DNA from: Pleomorphomonas sp. | GTDB taxonomy: Bacteria; Pseudomonadota; Alphaproteobacteria; Rhizobiales; Pleomorphomonadaceae | Direction: 5' to 3' | NCBI GenBank assembly: GCA_030603685.1 | Contig: JAUVXG010000010.1 | Span: forward strand, 1 to 52,049 | Length of the DNA: 52,049 nucleotides | In this document: in pieces, positions 49,329 to 52,049 of the stretch | How the letters are laid out: every line of letters starts with the position of its first letter | Numbering within the stretch: the stretch's first letter is position 1 | Position numbers and translations under genes: made by a program | The notes under the pieces: model-generated | What the model was told of the DNA's origin: nothing | The model's database searches: none | The model's input: only the letters and a program-made list of their open reading frames with translations

Positions 49329-49490
49329 TCAGCGGGCGAGATAGGCGGCGAACACCCCGAGCCCGACCAGGGCGCCGCCGATGGAGGCAATGGCGCCATC
49401 GAGCCGTGCGACGAGGCGCGGCGGCAGGACGGCGGGGGAAAAGGGCAGCGTGAAGCCCGGCTCGATGGTGATGATGCGCGGCGGGTGCAT
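49329..49490 (-). CDS. Tiny membrane protein, 53 residues
   Basis: The start ATG at 49490 follows a ribosome-binding site GGAGAGG by 3 bp. The product reads MHPPRIITIEPGFTLPFSP, then a polar part and a hydrophobic helix (ASIGGALVGLGVFAAYLA) before the final Arg. It fills the gap between two phage genes with only 5 and 12 bp to spare, which supports it. Function unknown. Confidence 0.6.
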   Translation of the reverse strand: MHPPRIITIEPGFTLPFSPAVLPPRLVARLDGAIASIGGALVGLGVFAAYLAR

Positions 49491-49502
49491 GGGCCTCTCC
49501 GT

Positions 49503-49994
49503 TCAGCGCGGCGCGGCGCGCAACCAGATGCGCGGGTCGGCGGCGGACTGGATGGCCTCGATGCGAAAGCCGGCGTCGGCGAGCGGCCGCAGGCGGTCGG
49601 TTCGGTTGTCGAGAACGCGGTCGCCAGCGTCGGTGGTGACGATCAGCACCGCGTGGCCCTCGCCACTCTTGAGCCGCCCCGTGGCGATGCGGGCGTGGCC
49701 GGAGGGCACACCCATGCCGATGAGCGCGGCGCGCTTGGCCAGCGCGTAGTCCTCGCAGTCGCCAACCTTGCCGCCGACCGTCCAGACGTCAGCGCCGGCC
49801 GGCTCGCGACGGGGCGCCATGGCGGCGTTGACGCGACGGTTGACCGCGTCGACCATGGCGAGCGTAGGCACCAGGTCGCCATGGCGAACGGCGCAAACCT
49901 CGGGCTGGTCGAGGCAGAGCTTGTACCAGCCAGCCGGCGCCAGCGTGTAGAGCGCGGCGCTGACGCCGGCAACGAGAGCAAGGGACGCGGGCAT
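49503..49994 (-). CDS. Transglutaminase-like cysteine peptidase (BTLCP family)
   Basis: 163 residues. The N terminus (MPASLALVAGVSAALYTLAPAGWY) is a membrane anchor or signal peptide. The papain-fold triad is visible: Cys in KVGDCEDYALAKR, His in SGEGHAVLIV and Asp/Asn in RVLDNRTD. The family (PF06035) includes LapG, which cleaves surface adhesins, and many small alphaproteobacterial members. Short copies in prophages are known; this one may act on the host surface or on cell wall. The ATG at 49994 fits; a longer open frame upstream is not real. Confidence 0.85.
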   Translation of the reverse strand: MPASLALVAGVSAALYTLAPAGWYKLCLDQPEVCAVRHGDLVPTLAMVDAVNRRVNAAMAPRREPAGADVWTVGGKVGDCEDYALAKRAALIGMGVPSGHARIATGRLKSGEGHAVLIVTTDAGDRVLDNRTDRLRPLADAGFRIEAIQSAADPRIWLRAAPR

Positions 49995-49999
49995 GGGGG

Positions 50000-50449
50000 T
50001 CAGCCTCGAAGGGTGTGGACGTTGCCGGCGCCGGCGGCCTCGGCGGCGGCGTCGAGCGTCACCATCAGGGCGCCGTCCTCGACCTTCCAGTCCATGCGGT
50101 TCGGGAAGGCGTAGCGATCGAGCATCTCGGCCGGGCAGACGCCGGGCAGATTCTCGGGCAGGACCAGATGGAAGCGGACGAGCTTGCCGCCATTGCTGGT
50201 CTTGGCCAGTCTCATGCCGGCGCGGCCGCGCTGAACCCGGCTGATCTGGAAGCTGCCCAGATGTTCGCCGACGCCGACCGACACGATGACGCGGTCGCCG
50301 ACCTGCCACTTCGCCTCGTCGAGAACCTCGCGGCTGAGCGCGAAGGTAACGCGGCGGCGCTTGCCGTCGCGGCCGTAGGGCTGGGCGTACATCGTCACCA
50401 TGTGCCGGGAGTCGCGAAGCCAGCCGGTGATTGCGGGAAGAAAGGTCAC
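50000..50449 (-). CDS. Phage-type protein of unknown function
   Basis: 149 residues. Two beta-rich parts: TFALSREVLDEAKWQVGDRVIVSVGVGEHLGSFQISRV and RFHLVLPENLPGVCPAEMLDRYAFPNRMDWKVEDGALMVTLD. No family recognised. It is the first gene of the leftward phage operon; a GGAGG-like site (GAGGTTACC) precedes its ATG. Confidence 0.7.
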   Translation of the reverse strand: MTFLPAITGWLRDSRHMVTMYAQPYGRDGKRRRVTFALSREVLDEAKWQVGDRVIVSVGVGEHLGSFQISRVQRGRAGMRLAKTSNGGKLVRFHLVLPENLPGVCPAEMLDRYAFPNRMDWKVEDGALMVTLDAAAEAAGAGNVHTLRG

Positions 50450-50664
50450 GGTAACCTCCTCGAAAAGGGATCGGCGGCGGCCTTGGATGCCTTCGTGGGG
50501 GTGGCCGCCGCCGGACCGCGCGGGACGCGCGGAGGGGAGAAAAGGCCCGGCGGTACGCGGAACCGGATCCGCCGGGAGTTCGCGCCAACAGGGGACAACG
50601 GCGCGCGAAAGGGGTTGATCGATCAGCCGAAAAGCCGGATGAATGCTCGCCGGAGGAACCCACC
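50450..50664. other. Divergent promoter region of element 2
   Basis: 215 bp between the leftward operon and a rightward small gene. It probably holds promoters in both directions, but I see no clear boxes or operators. A leftward frame of a neighbouring gene enters at 50623. Confidence 0.35.
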
Positions 50665-51066
50665 ATGAGCGACATCTCGGCGATCTTCGGCAGCGATCAC
50701 TGGTACAAAGGGATTGTTGCGTCGGGCGTCGCGCTGGCGCTGCCGGCCATCAGCTTCCATGAGCGCGACTTCGCCCTGTTTGCCGTGGGGATGGTGCTGT
50801 TCGGCCTCGGCGAGTGGATCAATCACCCGCATCGGATCGACATCTACCCCGAGGCCGGGGCGGAACTTCACAAGCGCTCGCGGCTGAACAGTCCTGTCGG
50901 CCTCGGCCTTGCGGTGCTTGGCGGCCTCATACAGCTTCTTGAGCTGTTCCGTCTCCTGTTCTGACAGGAAGCGGATCTCGGTGCGCGGCGGCAGTTCGAG
51001 AACGCCGGTTTCGGCGAACGCGTCGAGCGCGGCGTCCATCTCGTCCTTGCGCGGCTTGCCCCACAT
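50623..51066 (-). CDS. Possible leftward gene overlapping the small membrane-protein gene
   Basis: Up to 147 residues from an ATG at 51066 (GGAG 6-8 bp upstream). The first 55 residues look genuine, with a coiled-coil-like helix: MDAALDAFAETGVLELPPRTEIRFLSEQETEQLKKLYEAAKHRKAEAD. The remaining part is antisense to the membrane protein gene and looks like a shadow (Arg- and His-rich). Either this gene is real to its full length and the other is not, or the 3' ends of two convergent genes overlap. Confidence 0.4.
   Translation of the reverse strand: MWGKPRKDEMDAALDAFAETGVLELPPRTEIRFLSEQETEQLKKLYEAAKHRKAEADRTVQPRALVKFRPGLGVDVDPMRVIDPLAEAEQHHPHGKQGEVALMEADGRQRQRDARRNNPFVPVIAAEDRRDVAHGGFLRRAFIRLFG
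50665..50964 (+). CDS. Small membrane protein
   Basis: 99 residues with two hydrophobic segments (GIVASGVALALPAISF and FALFAVGMVLFGLGEWI) and a hydrophobic C terminus. A strong ribosome-binding site GGAGGAA lies just before the ATG. It could be a phage holin-like or superinfection-related membrane protein, but no family is recognised. It is encoded opposite to the phage operon. Confidence 0.6.
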   Translation: MSDISAIFGSDHWYKGIVASGVALALPAISFHERDFALFAVGMVLFGLGEWINHPHRIDIYPEAGAELHKRSRLNSPVGLGLAVLGGLIQLLELFRLLF

Positions 51067-51174
51067 CGTCATCTCCATCACGCGGATTTCCGCGTCTTCG
51101 TGCTATGGTTGTTGGTGCCGGGCGTCGTAAGCGCCCGGCACCCTTCATCAACCGCCACTTCACGGGGGACCAAA

Positions 51175-51351
51175 ATGGCGACTGACGAGAATTCGCAGCT
51201 CCTTGCCATCAACGAACTGCTCGACGAGAAGAATTGGACCGAGGCGTTCGACGGTAGCGTCGATCAACTGCGCGGTGAGGTCCGACAACTTCGGCTGAAC
51301 TTGCTGAAGCTTGCCGGAATCGTGCGAAACCTCATCGACCCGGATGCGTGA
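51175..51351 (+). CDS. Small helical protein
   Basis: 58 residues: MATDENSQLLAINELLDEKNWTEAFDGSVDQLRGEVRQLRLNLLKLAGIVRNLIDPDA. Amphipathic helices suggest a small coiled coil or adaptor. A GGGGGA site stands before the ATG. The open frame extends upstream only through non-coding sequence. Function unknown. Confidence 0.6.
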   Translation: MATDENSQLLAINELLDEKNWTEAFDGSVDQLRGEVRQLRLNLLKLAGIVRNLIDPDA

Positions 51352-51562
51352 TGAACGGTTGACGACAGATGCGACGGCCGTTGGCATCGTGAATGACCGA
51401 CCACTTCGGATGCAAAATAGGAAGGTCGACGTTCATCCGGCTCCGCTGGTCGCGATCGGCCTCCCGGCTCGGGATGCCGAAGGGCTGGACGGCCAACCGC
51501 CGCTTGCCGGGCGTCGGCTTGCGTTTCAAATCGGGATGGCCGATCGGCGTGAAGAAATGCAT
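51332..51562 (-). CDS. Small basic protein
   Basis: 76 residues starting MHFFTPIGHPDLKRKPTPGKRRLAVQPFGI. GGAGA precedes the ATG at 51562. It is rich in Arg, Pro and His with a VDLPILHPKWSVIHDANGRRICRQPF end. No family recognised. Its last 20 bp overlap the end of the convergent small helical gene. Confidence 0.5.
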   Translation of the reverse strand: MHFFTPIGHPDLKRKPTPGKRRLAVQPFGIPSREADRDQRSRMNVDLPILHPKWSVIHDANGRRICRQPFITHPGR

Positions 51563-51766
51563 CGTCGTCTCCATCTGCCTGCCGCGTCTTCGTGCCCGGC
51601 GGGCAGATCGGCGGCGGCGATGGGGATAAGTTGCATAAAAGGAAACATACGTCAATAGGCGGGTTGATAAATATGAAACCTCGGCCAATGACAGATGCGT
51701 GAAAAAGATCGAGAAAACTGGTGCAGGCCGCGCTATAGTCGCGTTAAACTGGTTAGGGAGGTAGTG

Positions 51767-52049
51767 ATGCGTCTTTTTTGGATTATTGGGTTAGCCGCCG
51801 CTGCATTAGGCGTTGCCCCGGCCCACTCTCAATGGGTCTATAATTCCAGCGGGGGCGAGTTTGACGGCGAAGCCTTGCATTACGCATTCACCGGGGCTGA
51901 TGAATATGGGCTTGGAGTGCGGTGTAAATCTAAGTCGATTGACATTATATTTATGACTAGGGATAGGTCATTTGAAGATGAGAGCAAATTCAGCGTCATC
52001 AACTTTATGGACCCGAAATTAAAATTCAAAATAGACGGTGGATCCGTGC
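51767..52049 (+). CDS. Secreted protein, 3' end outside window
   Basis: 94 codons visible. The start ATG has GGGAGG eight bases upstream. The signal peptide is MRLFWIIGLAAAALGVAPAHS; the mature part begins QWVYNSSGGEFDGEALHYAFTG and contains one Cys (GVRCKSK) and beta strands (SIDIIFMTRD). Base composition is lower in GC than the phage genes to its left, and it may be a morphogenesis-independent cargo (moron) gene. Function unknown. Confidence 0.7.
   Translation, partial: MRLFWIIGLAAAALGVAPAHSQWVYNSSGGEFDGEALHYAFTGADEYGLGVRCKSKSIDIIFMTRDRSFEDESKFSVINFMDPKLKFKIDGGSV

Larger units (their letters stand above)
43257..52049. mobile_element. Element 2: left part of a probable prophage (continues beyond window)
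   Basis: From the central tRNA repeat to the window edge, 8.8 kb of short, overlapping, mostly leftward genes of high GC content with phage-type products: integrase, HTH protein, DfrB-like, MazG-like, ASCH, DUF2303 and several unknowns. No capsid, tail or lysis genes are visible yet; they would be to the right. A temperate phage or phage-derived island fits best. Confidence 0.75.

Noticed and set aside
1-52049. CRISPR array or insertion sequences
   Set aside because: No regularly spaced short repeats and no DDE transposase genes or terminal inverted repeats were seen in the window.

Overview
The window reads as a chromosome segment of a GC-rich alphaproteobacterium, most likely of the order Hyphomicrobiales. 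The order-level call rests on families such as DUF4167, DUF930, DUF2188 and the transglutaminase-like cysteine peptidase, and on the style of the chemotaxis and sugar-uptake operons. It divides into three parts: ordinary host genes (1 to about 20,618), a complete integrated element (20,619 to 43,303) and the start of a second element that looks like a prophage (43,257 to beyond the right edge).

Host part. A leftward chemotaxis operon runs STAS protein, cheY, cheA, cheW, chemoreceptor, with start/stop overlaps. Beside it is a cyclic-di-GMP-type response regulator (receiver plus HD-GYP). Then come two small secreted proteins, a histidine kinase/LuxR-type regulator pair, a PilZ protein, a fatty-acid desaturase with a short DUF4167 protein, and a leftward carbohydrate locus. 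That locus holds a LacI regulator, binding protein, two permeases, a clan GH-J-like glycosidase and an ATPase whose Walker A motif is followed by an unusual proline. A secreted cupin is the last host gene.

Element 1 is bounded by two identical 47-bp direct repeats (20619-20665 and 43257-43303) that encode the 3' part of a tRNA, probably tRNA-Thr(GGU), including CCA. Its integrase lies just inside the right repeat, and GTGCTA-type repeats that look like integrase arm sites occur inside both ends. Cargo from left to right: small regulators; a small HUH-like replication protein; a two-gene operon (unknown 587-aa protein plus a protein of the tRNA-guanine transglycosylase fold) behind a 400-nt structured leader RNA; a short tyrosine recombinase; a MerR-controlled metal-efflux regulon with three copies of one operator; envelope genes (L,D-transpeptidase, DsbA-like, DUF930); and a three-gene AAA ATPase / subtilisin-like protease / FRG-domain cassette that looks like a defence module.

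Element 2 begins at the second repeat with its own tyrosine integrase. It continues with a leftward run of short, tightly packed phage-type genes: an HTH protein, a homologue of the trimethoprim-insensitive DfrB dihydrofolate reductase, a MazG-like protein, an ASCH protein, DUF2303 and a transglutaminase-like peptidase. Neither repeat in the window has a tRNA 5' half beside it. The simplest reading is two elements integrated in tandem at one tRNA gene, with the intact tRNA lying to the right of the window.

The strongest candidates for something undescribed are the leader RNA at 27345-27750, which can form mutually exclusive helices that would hide or expose the ribosome-binding site of the next gene, the two-gene operon it leads, and the AAA-protease-FRG cassette.
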